In this document: positions 7,085-15,670 of the stretch, piece after piece
How the letters are laid out: every line of letters begins with the position of its first letter
Position numbering within the stretch: the stretch's first letter is position 1
From: Chitinophagales bacterium
GTDB taxonomy: Bacteria > Bacteroidota > Bacteroidia > Chitinophagales > JADJOU01
Length of the DNA stretch: 41,357 bases
NCBI GenBank assembly: GCA_016787225.1
Contig: JAEUUY010000016.1
Coordinates: forward strand, 1-41,357
Direction of reading: 5' to 3'
Translations under genes and position numbers: made by a program
The notes under the pieces: generated by a model
Databases searched by the model: none
What the model was told of the DNA's origin: nothing
What the model saw: the letters and a program-made list of their open reading frames with translations, nothing else

Positions 7085-9009
7085 GTCTAAAAGATCAAAT
7101 TAAAGATGAGGTGTTATGTCTTGAAGGCCCAATAATAATTTTTGGTGCTGGTGGTTTCATTGGCGCAAATTTGTTTCGACATATAATTCCCTATAGGAGT
7201 GATTGTTATGCTATAACAAGTAAGCCATTTATTCCTTGGAGAATAGATAATATCGAAGATAATAATATTATTCATGCCAATATTATTAATAAGCAAGATG
7301 TAAAAAATCTTTTTAATAAGCTAAAGCCTAAAACAGTGTTTGATTTAGCTGCATACGGCGCTTATTCTAAACAAAGTGATGTTGATTTAATTTATCAAAC
7401 AAATTTAATCGGTCTTTTAAATCTATTAGAGGTTACTTCAGAATATTCAATTTATGCATTTGTGCATGCTGGAAGTTCTTCAGAGTATGGATTAAATTGT
7501 CAAGAACCTTTAGAGGAAGATGTTCTTATACCTAATTCACATTATGCTGTCACGAAAGCTAGTGCGTCTCAAATGATTAAATACTACGGTATTATTAAAG
7601 AAGTTCCCGTTGTTAATTTGAGATATTATTCCATCTATGGACCATTTGAAGAACCTGATAGATTAGTCCCTCAGCTTATTGACAAGGGAATGAATCAAAT
7701 CTATCCCCCTTTAGTACAACCTGATATCTCAAGAGATTTTGTATATATTGACGATGCAGTTTTAGCCACATTGATGACTGCAAATTCTGACTTCACTTTA
7801 TTAAAGGGTAAATCTATTAATGTAGCAAGTGGAAAGAAAACCACAATACGTGAAATCGTTGAAAAAATTAGGAGCTTCTTTCATATAGATGAAAGTCCTA
7901 AATGGGGGGATTTCCCAAATAGAAAATGGGATTTAAAGGAATGGTATGGTAACGCTTCTTTAGCTAAAAATCTTCTCGGGTGGGAAACAGTAACATCTTT
8001 GGAGGAAGGAATTAAACTCACCTATGAGTGGCAAAAAAATTATTCTAAACCACTTTACGAAAAGAAAATATATCAAGACAAGATAAGACATAAATTAACT
8101 GCAGTAATTGCTTGTTATAAGGATGCCCAAGCTATACCAATTATGTATCAAAGACTATATGATACATTTAAAAAGATAAATGTAGACTATGAAATAATAT
8201 TTGTAAATGATTGTAGTCCTGATAATACAAGTCATGTAATCCAAGCTATAGTTGACAAAGATGATAATGTCTTGGGTATTGAACATTCAAGAAATTTCGG
8301 ATCACAATCTGCTTTCTTAAGCGGTATGGAATTGTCAACCGGTGATGGAGTCATTTTACTAGATGGGGATTTACAGGATCCCCCAGAACTAATTGTCAAG
8401 TTTTATGAAAAATATAATGAAGGATTTGATGTAGTTTATGGTCGAAGAGTCTCAAGAGAAGGTAATAAGGTGTTAGTATTTTTATATAAAGTGTTTTATA
8501 GATTATTTAGAGGAGTTTCTTATATACCTATTCCTCTAGATGCAGGTGATTTTGCTTTGATGGATAGAAAAGTGGTAGATGAAATAATAAAGCTTCCAGA
8601 AACAGATCAATTTTTACGAGGATTGCGTGCTTGGGTTGGTTTTAAACAAACTGGTGTAGATTATATTCGACCTGAGAGGATGTTTGGTGTTACAACTAAT
8701 AATTGGCGTAAAAATATTGGATGGGCAAGGAAAGCCATTTTTTCGTTTAGTTATGTTCCTTTGGAGCTTTTGACTTATTTGGGTTCTTTTTTAACTTTTG
8801 TCTCCTTTATTGCAATATTAACTCAAATTTACTTATATTTTAAAGCTTATGACATTCCTCATGGTGTCACTACGATTATATGTCTTATACTTTTCTTTGG
8901 AGGTATACAAATGTTAGCCATTGCTATTCTTGGCGAATATCAATCTAAGATAATAGAAGAAGTAAAAAGAAGACCGAAGTTTATCCGGAAGAGAGTAATT
9001 AAAAGATAG
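7081..9009 (+). CDS. Fused NAD-dependent NDP-sugar epimerase/dehydratase and GT2 polyprenyl-phosphate glycosyltransferase
   Basis: One unbroken frame of 642 residues holds two enzymes. Residues about 15-320 form an extended SDR sugar-nucleotide epimerase/dehydratase/reductase: GAGGFIG at 22-28 binds NAD(P), and Ser133, Tyr155 and Lys159 (GSSSEYG, YAVTK) give the catalytic set. Residues about 338-642 form a GT2 enzyme of the DPM1/GtrB/ArnC type, with VNDCSPD, DGDLQDPPE (427-435), FLRGLRAWVG and two C-terminal membrane helices (about 553-575 and 590-612). Such GT2 proteins put a sugar from its nucleotide onto undecaprenyl phosphate. The fusion suggests that the modified sugar is handed directly to the transferase. 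The linker (about 320-338) is short and charged. Coupling with the two transketolase genes implies a shared pathway. Confidence 0.93.
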   Translation: MSLKDQIKDEVLCLEGPIIIFGAGGFIGANLFRHIIPYRSDCYAITSKPFIPWRIDNIEDNNIIHANIINKQDVKNLFNKLKPKTVFDLAAYGAYSKQSDVDLIYQTNLIGLLNLLEVTSEYSIYAFVHAGSSSEYGLNCQEPLEEDVLIPNSHYAVTKASASQMIKYYGIIKEVPVVNLRYYSIYGPFEEPDRLVPQLIDKGMNQIYPPLVQPDISRDFVYIDDAVLATLMTANSDFTLLKGKSINVASGKKTTIREIVEKIRSFFHIDESPKWGDFPNRKWDLKEWYGNASLAKNLLGWETVTSLEEGIKLTYEWQKNYSKPLYEKKIYQDKIRHKLTAVIACYKDAQAIPIMYQRLYDTFKKINVDYEIIFVNDCSPDNTSHVIQAIVDKDDNVLGIEHSRNFGSQSAFLSGMELSTGDGVILLDGDLQDPPELIVKFYEKYNEGFDVVYGRRVSREGNKVLVFLYKVFYRLFRGVSYIPIPLDAGDFALMDRKVVDEIIKLPETDQFLRGLRAWVGFKQTGVDYIRPERMFGVTTNNWRKNIGWARKAIFSFSYVPLELLTYLGSFLTFVSFIAILTQIYLYFKAYDIPHGVTTIICLILFFGGIQMLAIAILGEYQSKIIEEVKRRPKFIRKRVIKR

Positions 9010-9014
9010 TCGTT

Positions 9015-11726
9015 TTGAATTTGTTTAAATGTATTCTGTTTGTAGTAAACTTTCTCATTTTATTTATAAACATTGGAATTTCACAAAATTATAAAATTAC
9101 TCATTATGGCGTCAAAGAGGGCATGTCAAGCAATTGTGTCTATCATTGTACTCAGGATTCATTGGGTCTTATTTGGTTTGCTACAGATAATGGTTTGACT
9201 AGATTTGATGGTAGAAAATTTAAACATTTTGGAATAACTGACGGACTTAGGCAAAATGAAGTATTTCATATTCAGCCTATTTCAAAGAACATACTTCTTG
9301 GCTATGATCTCAATCATTGCTTTGTAATAGATAATGGAAGGATTAAATTTCTAGTTTCCGAAATTAATAAAGTGAATGCATTAAATCATTTTTATACTGA
9401 CGTCTATGATACTAAAGTCGTAGTAAGCAAAAAGGATGGTATATTGATATTTAATAAAAGGAATTTTAAGCTCATTAATAAATATCCCCTTGGATTGTCT
9501 TTATCATATATTGATTCATTTAATAATTTAAAATTTATTCCTATAAGAAAAAACGTACAATCAAGTGTAGTTAAAGGATTTGTTAATAATAAGGATACTG
9601 TTTTTAAAGTAAATTTGTCTAATAATCTTGAACCAATTATTGTATTTAAAGATATAGTTTCTACATTTTTTACTAAGGATTCCAATCTCTTTATTAATTC
9701 CCAAAGTGGACTTTATTGTAAAAAGAAAAATCAGCAAAAGGCCTTTAAAATATTTAGTCATAATAGTTTGAATTTTGTTTATGTTGATAATAAATCAAAT
9801 ATTTGGGCTTGTACAAGCACCGATGGAGTTTATTTATTGCAAAAAAATGAGGTTAAGAAATTTTCAAATATTAAAAATTGTACATTTCGTACAATCAAAG
9901 TCAATAGTTCAAAGGCATTATTTGGAGGCCTGAATTGCTCAGCAGAAATGGAAAAAGGAAAGTTAAAGGTGACGAAGTATAATGGCAATGAAGTTTTAAA
10001 TCCATATTATTGGAAGAGTCAAAAAAGAGCAATATTTATTGGACAATATTATATTTATTTTTCAAAGCATGACTCAATAAAATTCCCTTATAATATTAAA
10101 TGTTTTTCTTATTATAGTTCCGATACGATTCTCATTGGTTCTGGAGCTGGCTTGTATTTTTATGATCTTAAGAATAGAAAACTAGGTGGCAAAATGATTG
10201 ATGGTAGAATTTATTCATTAGGCTATGGTAATAATAAAATATGGGCATACACTGAAAAAGGAATAGTATTGATCCATAATGGACGTTATCAATATTTAAG
10301 ACTAATTAAAGATAAGGATATTAGTATAAGTAATGTTATGTCAGATAAGCAAAAGAATACCTGGATTTCGACCTCAGGCATGGGGGTATTCGTTCTAGAT
10401 AGTCAAAATCAAGTCATAAAAAACCTGCAAGAAAAAAATGGATTAATAAGTAATAATTGCAAATCTATGTTTATTGACGATGACAATCGAGTATGGCTTG
10501 CTAGTAATAAAGGATTATCCTGTATTGATGAATTAGATAAAATTAGAAATTATACCGAATCTGATGGCTTACTTTCTTCGGACATATATGATTTGGCATT
10601 GATTGAAGATACTGTTTATGTTCTTACTAGCTTGGGTTTATGCACGTTTAATTATATTCCTAGAACGCAAATCTATTTTTTTCCTCTATCAATAACTGAA
10701 TTAAAAATAGGAGATAGTATCTATAGCTCTATACCCTCCATACTTGAACCAAGTTCTAATTCTATTAAAATAAGTTATGCTGGTATCTATTATGAAGCAA
10801 GTGACGATATTCAATATGAATATAAATTAATATATAACAATGTCGATAGCAAATGGATAAATACACCAGATAATCAAATTGCGTTTTCTTCACTAAAGCA
10901 TGGAAATTATAAGTTATTGATAAGAGCATATAATAAAAATGATAAAACAATTTTATCGAAAACTTTTGTCTGGACATTTAAAATCAAGCCCTATTATTTC
11001 CAAACTATATGGTTCTTCATATTATGTGTTTTGACTATAGGGATAATTGGGCTATGGTATGGGTATAGCTATCAAAATCGGAAGAAAAAAATAGAAAGTG
11101 ATAGGATGATCTTAGAGTCTAAGTTAAAAGATATTACCCTTCGCAGCTTACAGCATCAAATGAATCCTCACTTCATCTTTAACTCATTGAATACAATCCA
11201 ATATTTTATCTCTATGGAGAATGAAATGGATGCGAATATTTATCTTTCCTCTTTCAGTCAATTAATGAGAGATATGCTTGAAAATATCAAAAGAGAACTG
11301 ATAACTCTTGATGCAGAAATAGAATTTAATAAACGCTATGCAGAATTGGAGTTAATGAGATACCAGAATAAATTTGATATAGAGTTTAATGTAATGTTAG
11401 ATAATACAGAGGATATATTGATTCCAACAATGTTAATTCAGCCCTTAATAGAAAACGCAATAAAACATGGAGTGTCTAATCTAAAAAATAATAGAGGAAA
11501 AATTGAAATTAATTTCTATAATAAGTCAATTGATTTATTACAGATAGATGTCAAAGATAACGGAACTTATACTCCTAGGACTAATTCTAAACCCAATTAT
11601 AAATCTACAGCTATGAATGTGATAAAGGAGAGATTAGCTCTCTATACTAAAAACAATTGTTCTGGGGAGTTTTCAATTCAGTATTATACTGAAAACACGG
11701 TTGCCACTATTATTATCCCTTATTAA
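9015..11726 (+). CDS. Two-component sensor: beta-propeller, Y_Y_Y domain and LytS-type histidine kinase
   Basis: This is a 903-residue sensor. A signal peptide (1-23, ending IGISQ) leads into a periplasmic region with two-component propeller repeats, visible as GLIWFATDNGLTRFDG, NTWISTSGMGVFVL and RVWLASNKGLSCID. A Y_Y_Y domain lies at about 580-660, one membrane helix at about 665-688 and a cytoplasmic His_kinase domain after it. The phosphoacceptor is His719 in QMNPHFIFNSLN; the N-box is LIENAIKHGV and an ATPase DNG follows. The last glycine-containing box is degenerate (STAMNVIKERL, Ala in place of the usual Gly). The start must be TTG at 9015, because an in-frame stop lies just upstream and later ATGs would lose the signal peptide. 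It begins 5 bases after the fusion gene and is followed by its response regulator. Confidence 0.92.
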   Translation: MNLFKCILFVVNFLILFINIGISQNYKITHYGVKEGMSSNCVYHCTQDSLGLIWFATDNGLTRFDGRKFKHFGITDGLRQNEVFHIQPISKNILLGYDLNHCFVIDNGRIKFLVSEINKVNALNHFYTDVYDTKVVVSKKDGILIFNKRNFKLINKYPLGLSLSYIDSFNNLKFIPIRKNVQSSVVKGFVNNKDTVFKVNLSNNLEPIIVFKDIVSTFFTKDSNLFINSQSGLYCKKKNQQKAFKIFSHNSLNFVYVDNKSNIWACTSTDGVYLLQKNEVKKFSNIKNCTFRTIKVNSSKALFGGLNCSAEMEKGKLKVTKYNGNEVLNPYYWKSQKRAIFIGQYYIYFSKHDSIKFPYNIKCFSYYSSDTILIGSGAGLYFYDLKNRKLGGKMIDGRIYSLGYGNNKIWAYTEKGIVLIHNGRYQYLRLIKDKDISISNVMSDKQKNTWISTSGMGVFVLDSQNQVIKNLQEKNGLISNNCKSMFIDDDNRVWLASNKGLSCIDELDKIRNYTESDGLLSSDIYDLALIEDTVYVLTSLGLCTFNYIPRTQIYFFPLSITELKIGDSIYSSIPSILEPSSNSIKISYAGIYYEASDDIQYEYKLIYNNVDSKWINTPDNQIAFSSLKHGNYKLLIRAYNKNDKTILSKTFVWTFKIKPYYFQTIWFFILCVLTIGIIGLWYGYSYQNRKKKIESDRMILESKLKDITLRSLQHQMNPHFIFNSLNTIQYFISMENEMDANIYLSSFSQLMRDMLENIKRELITLDAEIEFNKRYAELELMRYQNKFDIEFNVMLDNTEDILIPTMLIQPLIENAIKHGVSNLKNNRGKIEINFYNKSIDLLQIDVKDNGTYTPRTNSKPNYKSTAMNVIKERLALYTKNNCSGEFSIQYYTENTVATIIIPY

Positions 11727-11737
11727 ATCAGATTAAA

Positions 11738-12481
11738 ATGATAAAAGCTATAATCGTAGATGATGAATTGACTAGTGTTCAGTTATTGTCTAACTTACTA
11801 AAGAAGCATTGCGATCAAATTGATATCTCTGGCGAGTTTACAGATATTGAAAGTGCTTATGATTTTATTTCATTGCATTCTCCTCAATTAGTATTTCTAG
11901 ATATAGATATGCCACCCTTTACGGGTTTTGATTTATTAAAAAGAATAGAAAAACCTAGTTTTGAGGTAATATTTGTGACAGCTTATGATCACTACGCAAT
12001 AGAAGCTATCAAGTTTTCTGCCTTATATTATATTCTAAAACCAGTGAATATTATAGAATTGAAAGAGGCTGTAAAGAGAGCAGTGGAGAGAATTTCCAAT
12101 AATCAAGTATCGGATGTCTCAATATTAAATAAAGTCCAAGATAACAATTATCAAGGAATAAAGAGAATAGTTCTCAATCATTTTAAGGGTTCTGAACTAG
12201 TCGATATAGAAGATATTTTGTATTTAGAAGCCAATCAAGCCTATACCAGTTTTGTTTTAGTGGATGAAAAAAAAATAATTTGTAGTAAAAACCTCGCAGA
12301 ATATGAAAAGATGCTTTTTAATAAAGGATTTTTTAGGATTCATAAGTCGTTTATGGTCAATATGAAATTTGTAAAATCTTTAGATAGAAAGGAAGGATTG
12401 GAAATTTTACTCATTAATGATATAAGATTGCCACTTTCAAGGACTAGAAAGGCAGGTTTTATTGATATACTGAAATTGTAG
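11738..12481 (+). CDS. LytTR-family response regulator
   Basis: The 247 residues comprise a receiver domain (1-120) and a LytTR DNA-binding domain (about 145-247). The receiver has the acidic pair Asp8/Asp9, phosphoacceptor Asp55 (VFLDIDMP), Thr81 and Lys101 (LKP). The LytTR part shows the usual FFRIHKSFMVN and LPLSRTRK segments. It starts 11 bases after the sensor kinase and is surely its partner. Its stop codon (TAG, 12479-12481) is already inside the first of four spaced direct repeats that match the LytTR binding consensus, so the regulator probably acts on the next gene at 12625. Confidence 0.95.
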   Translation: MIKAIIVDDELTSVQLLSNLLKKHCDQIDISGEFTDIESAYDFISLHSPQLVFLDIDMPPFTGFDLLKRIEKPSFEVIFVTAYDHYAIEAIKFSALYYILKPVNIIELKEAVKRAVERISNNQVSDVSILNKVQDNNYQGIKRIVLNHFKGSELVDIEDILYLEANQAYTSFVLVDEKKIICSKNLAEYEKMLFNKGFFRIHKSFMVNMKFVKSLDRKEGLEILLINDIRLPLSRTRKAGFIDILKL

Positions 12482-12552
12482 TTTATCAATATATAAGACC
12501 GTTTATCAATTCAGAATTACCGTTTATCAATTCAGAATTACCGTTTATCAAT
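12478..12552 (+). promoter_or_regulatory. Four spaced direct repeats: predicted LytTR operator
   Basis: GTTTATCAAT occurs at 12481, 12501, 12522 and 12543, so the steps are 20, 21 and 21 bases, close to two helical turns. The last three copies are preceded by ACC, giving ACCGTTTAT at 12498, 12519 and 12540, a full match to the known LytTR site pattern [TA][AC][CA]GTTN[AG][TG] with the typical 12-base spacer. Two of the spacers are identical, making perfect 21-bp repeats. The first copy is weaker (GTAGTTTAT) and overlaps the regulator stop codon. The proximal site is centred about 48 bases before the expected transcription start of 12625, an activator position. Confidence 0.85.
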
Positions 12553-12581
12553 TGCTTGAAATTTTAGTTTGTTTATGATAT

Positions 12582-12589
12582 GATCTTTG
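12582..12589 (+). promoter_or_regulatory. Promoter -7-like box (GATCTTTG) of the S74/T9SS surface gene
   Basis: GATCTTTG is one base off TAnnTTTG and lies 35 bases before the ATG at 12625. No -33 TTTG is found at the normal spacing. A weak promoter beside a row of activator sites fits control by the LytTR regulator. Confidence 0.45.
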
Positions 12590-12624
12590 TGTCATTATTA
12601 TTAATCAACTTAAATTTTTAAATC

Positions 12625-14838
12625 ATGAAAAAAATATTTTTAGTTTTTACTGTTTTACTGAATATGCATAACGTAAATTCACAAATACCAACAGCTGGGA
12701 GGGTTTTACATCTAGATGCCAATATTGGTTTTACAGGAAGTGGAACTGCTGCTGCAGCTTGGGCTGACCAATCTGGTAACGGAAATAATTGCACTGTTAT
12801 GGCATTATCTACAGGTGCACCTACTCAAAACGCAGTCAATGGATTCCAAGCAATAAATTTTGGAGGAAATGTGATTATGAGAAGTGCAACAACCAATACT
12901 GTGACTGGAACTGTTGGTACCATAGTTTTAGTCAAAACAAATAATGGAAATGGTGCACCCGTTTCAGTTGCAAATGATGGGACTGTAAATAATGAATTAG
13001 TCATTCAGGATAATGTTACATATCATCATTCAAGTGCATCTAATTGGGTAGGAAAGCAACATCATTGTACTGGAACTATACCAGCAAACTCCCCTATGAT
13101 TATTGCAGGTACATTTAATACTAATGTGGCAACATCTGATATTTCTAATTTCACAAATGGAGCGATATCTACATCAGCTATGAACACTCTAGGAGTAGCA
13201 GTAGCTTATACAGCCAATAATAGAAGAATATATGTCGGTTCTAGAAATCAGAATGGTGCGTTGCATGTTCCGTTTACAGGCAATATTTTTGAGGTTATAA
13301 TTTATAATCGAATACTTAATGCAGTTGAATTGAATCAAGTATATGAAACTCTTAAATGTAAATACAATGTTAACTATGCTGCTTGTAATTTGAATCCAAA
13401 CACTAATGCAACGATTGTAAATTCAAAGAAAGATACCTTATGTATAGGAGATTCTACTATATTGACTGCAAATCCTGCTGGTATGACTTATGCGTGGAAC
13501 ACAACTCCTTCTAAAACTACACAGTCCATAGCTGTAAAAGCTTCTGGAACATATACCGTGACAGTGACTACTCCAAATGGATGTACCTCTATCGCTTCTA
13601 GAATTATTGTATTCCGAGAATGTTGTCCAGATGAGTGCTTTTGGAATAAGGGTGGAAATATAAATGTAACATCTACCAATAACATCATTGGGACTATGAG
13701 TACAACCAATGTTCAAGATTTTAGAATTTTTACAGCAGGGACTCAAAAAGCAGTAGTTACAACCTCTGGAAACATTGGAATTAATAATCTTGCTCCTTCA
13801 AACAGATTAGAAGTTACACATGGTACAGCTGGAAATTCTGGTTTGAGATTGACAAATTTAATCTCCGGAACTAGTACTACTACTAATAACGCTAATCAAG
13901 TATTATCCGTGACATCAAATGGAGATGTAGTACTAGTTAATACAAATCAGGGGATTTCAAGTTCTTGTTCGACTCAATTTTATGTACCTAGAGTTAATAT
14001 TACTGGATCATCAAACCTTACATGTTCTCAGATATATGATAATGGATCTAGTGTAGGAATTAGTTCAACCGGACCTTTTAATTATACATTAACCACAATT
14101 CCTCCTTTTTCAGGTGGTACAGTTACAACCACAGGAACTTTGAAATTAGATGTGAATGGAATCATAAGATGTACTGGAATATTTGCCACATCTGATGAAA
14201 AACTCAAAACCGAAATAAATTCAATAAAGAGTGCAAAGTCTATAATTTCAAAACTAAATGGAAAGACTTATTTTTGGAATAAACAATATGCAGAAAGCGC
14301 AAGCCTAGATAATGGAAGACACTATGGATTTTTAGCTCAGGAGTTAGAAAAAGTAATGCCAGAAGCTGTATTAAAAGATAATCACGGAAGATATGCTGTA
14401 GAGTATAATGCGCTGATTCCAGTTTTGGTAGAGAGTCAAAAGGAACTTATAAATGAAAATGAGACTTTAAAAGCTAAAATCTCCAGTTTAGAAGAAAGAT
14501 TTACTTTATTAGAAAATTCTCTAGTAACCATCTGCGAAAGTGGTTGTATTGGCTTAAAAAAGGAAGTTAAAAATATGGATGTATTATATCAATCAATCCC
14601 GAACCCTACAGATGATGTAGCCTTGATTAACTATATTTTAAGTCAAGATGATCAAGATGCATATATTTCAGTCTTCTCTAACGAAGGTAAACAGCTTAAA
14701 ACTATTAGACTAGAGTCTAAAATTGGAAAAGGAAATGTTAAAATTTCCTTAACTGAATTATCTGCGGGTGTTTACCCATATTCGTTAATTATTAGTGGAA
14801 AAGTAATAGATACGAAGAGACTTCAAATAATCAGATAG
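12625..14838 (+). CDS. Secreted surface protein: LamG-like domain, peptidase S74 chaperone, T9SS sorting domain
   Basis: The 737 residues begin with a signal peptide (1-20, ending VNSQ). Residues about 25-245 look like a concanavalin/LamG-type domain as often found in T9SS cargo (LHLDANIGF, WADQSGNGNN). An Ig/PKD-like segment follows at about 262-325 and then a repetitive Thr/Ser/Asn-rich stalk. Residues about 520-635 form a peptidase S74 intramolecular chaperone, with candidate dyad Ser523 and Lys528 in TSDEKLKTE, and a coiled coil at the end. Residues about 655-737 are a type A T9SS C-terminal domain (IPNPTDDVALINY, SAGVYPYSL). It is probably an adhesin or matrix protein exported across the outer membrane, and probably activated by the LytTR regulator through the repeats just upstream. 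A strong terminator follows. Confidence 0.88.
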   Translation: MKKIFLVFTVLLNMHNVNSQIPTAGRVLHLDANIGFTGSGTAAAAWADQSGNGNNCTVMALSTGAPTQNAVNGFQAINFGGNVIMRSATTNTVTGTVGTIVLVKTNNGNGAPVSVANDGTVNNELVIQDNVTYHHSSASNWVGKQHHCTGTIPANSPMIIAGTFNTNVATSDISNFTNGAISTSAMNTLGVAVAYTANNRRIYVGSRNQNGALHVPFTGNIFEVIIYNRILNAVELNQVYETLKCKYNVNYAACNLNPNTNATIVNSKKDTLCIGDSTILTANPAGMTYAWNTTPSKTTQSIAVKASGTYTVTVTTPNGCTSIASRIIVFRECCPDECFWNKGGNINVTSTNNIIGTMSTTNVQDFRIFTAGTQKAVVTTSGNIGINNLAPSNRLEVTHGTAGNSGLRLTNLISGTSTTTNNANQVLSVTSNGDVVLVNTNQGISSSCSTQFYVPRVNITGSSNLTCSQIYDNGSSVGISSTGPFNYTLTTIPPFSGGTVTTTGTLKLDVNGIIRCTGIFATSDEKLKTEINSIKSAKSIISKLNGKTYFWNKQYAESASLDNGRHYGFLAQELEKVMPEAVLKDNHGRYAVEYNALIPVLVESQKELINENETLKAKISSLEERFTLLENSLVTICESGCIGLKKEVKNMDVLYQSIPNPTDDVALINYILSQDDQDAYISVFSNEGKQLKTIRLESKIGKGNVKISLTELSAGVYPYSLIISGKVIDTKRLQIIR

Positions 14839-14864
14839 ATATTATAGTCTGTTAACTCAACTTT

Positions 14865-14902
14865 ATACTCTCTTCATTTTTATGAAGAGAGTATTTTTTT
14901 TT
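14865..14902 (+). terminator. Rho-independent terminator
   Basis: A perfect 13-bp stem (14865-14877 with 14882-14894), loop TTTT, is followed by a run of T to 14902. It ends transcription of the S74/T9SS gene. Confidence 0.95.
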
Positions 14903-14905
14903 ATA

Positions 14906-14913
14906 TAACTTTG
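14906..14913 (+). promoter_or_regulatory. Bacteroidota -7 promoter box (TAACTTTG)
   Basis: An exact TAnnTTTG match lies directly after the terminator, 37 bases before the ATG at 14951. It should drive the methyltransferase/GT39 operon. No clear -33 element is seen because the upstream region is the terminator stem. Confidence 0.5.
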
Positions 14914-14950
14914 AATTTAATTTTAATGTTATTTTTTACTTAATTACCCA

Positions 14951-15667
14951 ATGCAAACACAAAAAAAGAACGTTACTGAGTTTAATCAAGATGTAAAATT
15001 AAATGAGGGCTATAGGTATACCACCAATGCCCCATTTTCTTCTATAGTTGCGAATAAGAGAATTACAGAAGCTATCTTGAAATATATTCCTAAACATGCC
15101 AAAACAATTATTGATATTGGGTGCGGAGATGGTATATATACTAATGATTTAAAATCTGAGCTAACTGATAGACAATTCACAGGATTTGATCCTGCAAGTG
15201 AGGCAATAAATATTGCAGTAAAAAAGTATGAAAATATTGACTTCATTATTGGAGATTTGTTAAATAAAGAAACTTTTCCTAATAAATTATTTGATGTAGG
15301 AATAATAAGAGGGGTTTTACATCATTTGCCGAATGCTCAACTAGGAATAGCAAATAGTGCATATCTATCAGATTCAATAATTATTATAGAACCGAATGGG
15401 AATAATCCTATATTAAAATACATTGAAAGAACATCTAAGTATCATATTGAACACGAAGAACAGTCATTTAAAAGTAGTGATCTGAAAAACTGGTGTGAAA
15501 TATCGGGATTTGAGGTAAACAAAATTGAATTTATAGGATTTGTTCCATTTTTCTTTCCAACGATTTTGTCAAGGATTATTTATTTTTTTCAACCAATCCT
15601 AGAAAAAATCCCATTATTAGGTAAATATTTTGGTGCACAAGTAGTTTTGTTTTGCAAAAAAAAATAG
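14951..15667 (+). CDS. SAM-dependent methyltransferase (class I)
   Basis: The 238 residues have a class I methyltransferase fold. The SAM-binding motif I reads TIIDIGCGDGIYT at about 55-67, an acidic residue after the second strand is in GFDPAS, and a motif like IRGVLHHLPN is at about 117-126. The C-terminal third is hydrophobic and aromatic (FVPFFFPTILSRIIYFF), which may sit on a membrane or bind a lipid-linked substrate. It is the first gene of a three-gene operon; the next start is 3 bases after its stop. The substrate cannot be told; the neighbourhood suggests a sugar or lipid-linked glycan. Confidence 0.85.
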   Translation: MQTQKKNVTEFNQDVKLNEGYRYTTNAPFSSIVANKRITEAILKYIPKHAKTIIDIGCGDGIYTNDLKSELTDRQFTGFDPASEAINIAVKKYENIDFIIGDLLNKETFPNKLFDVGIIRGVLHHLPNAQLGIANSAYLSDSIIIIEPNGNNPILKYIERTSKYHIEHEEQSFKSSDLKNWCEISGFEVNKIEFIGFVPFFFPTILSRIIYFFQPILEKIPLLGKYFGAQVVLFCKKK

Positions 15668-15670
15668 TAA

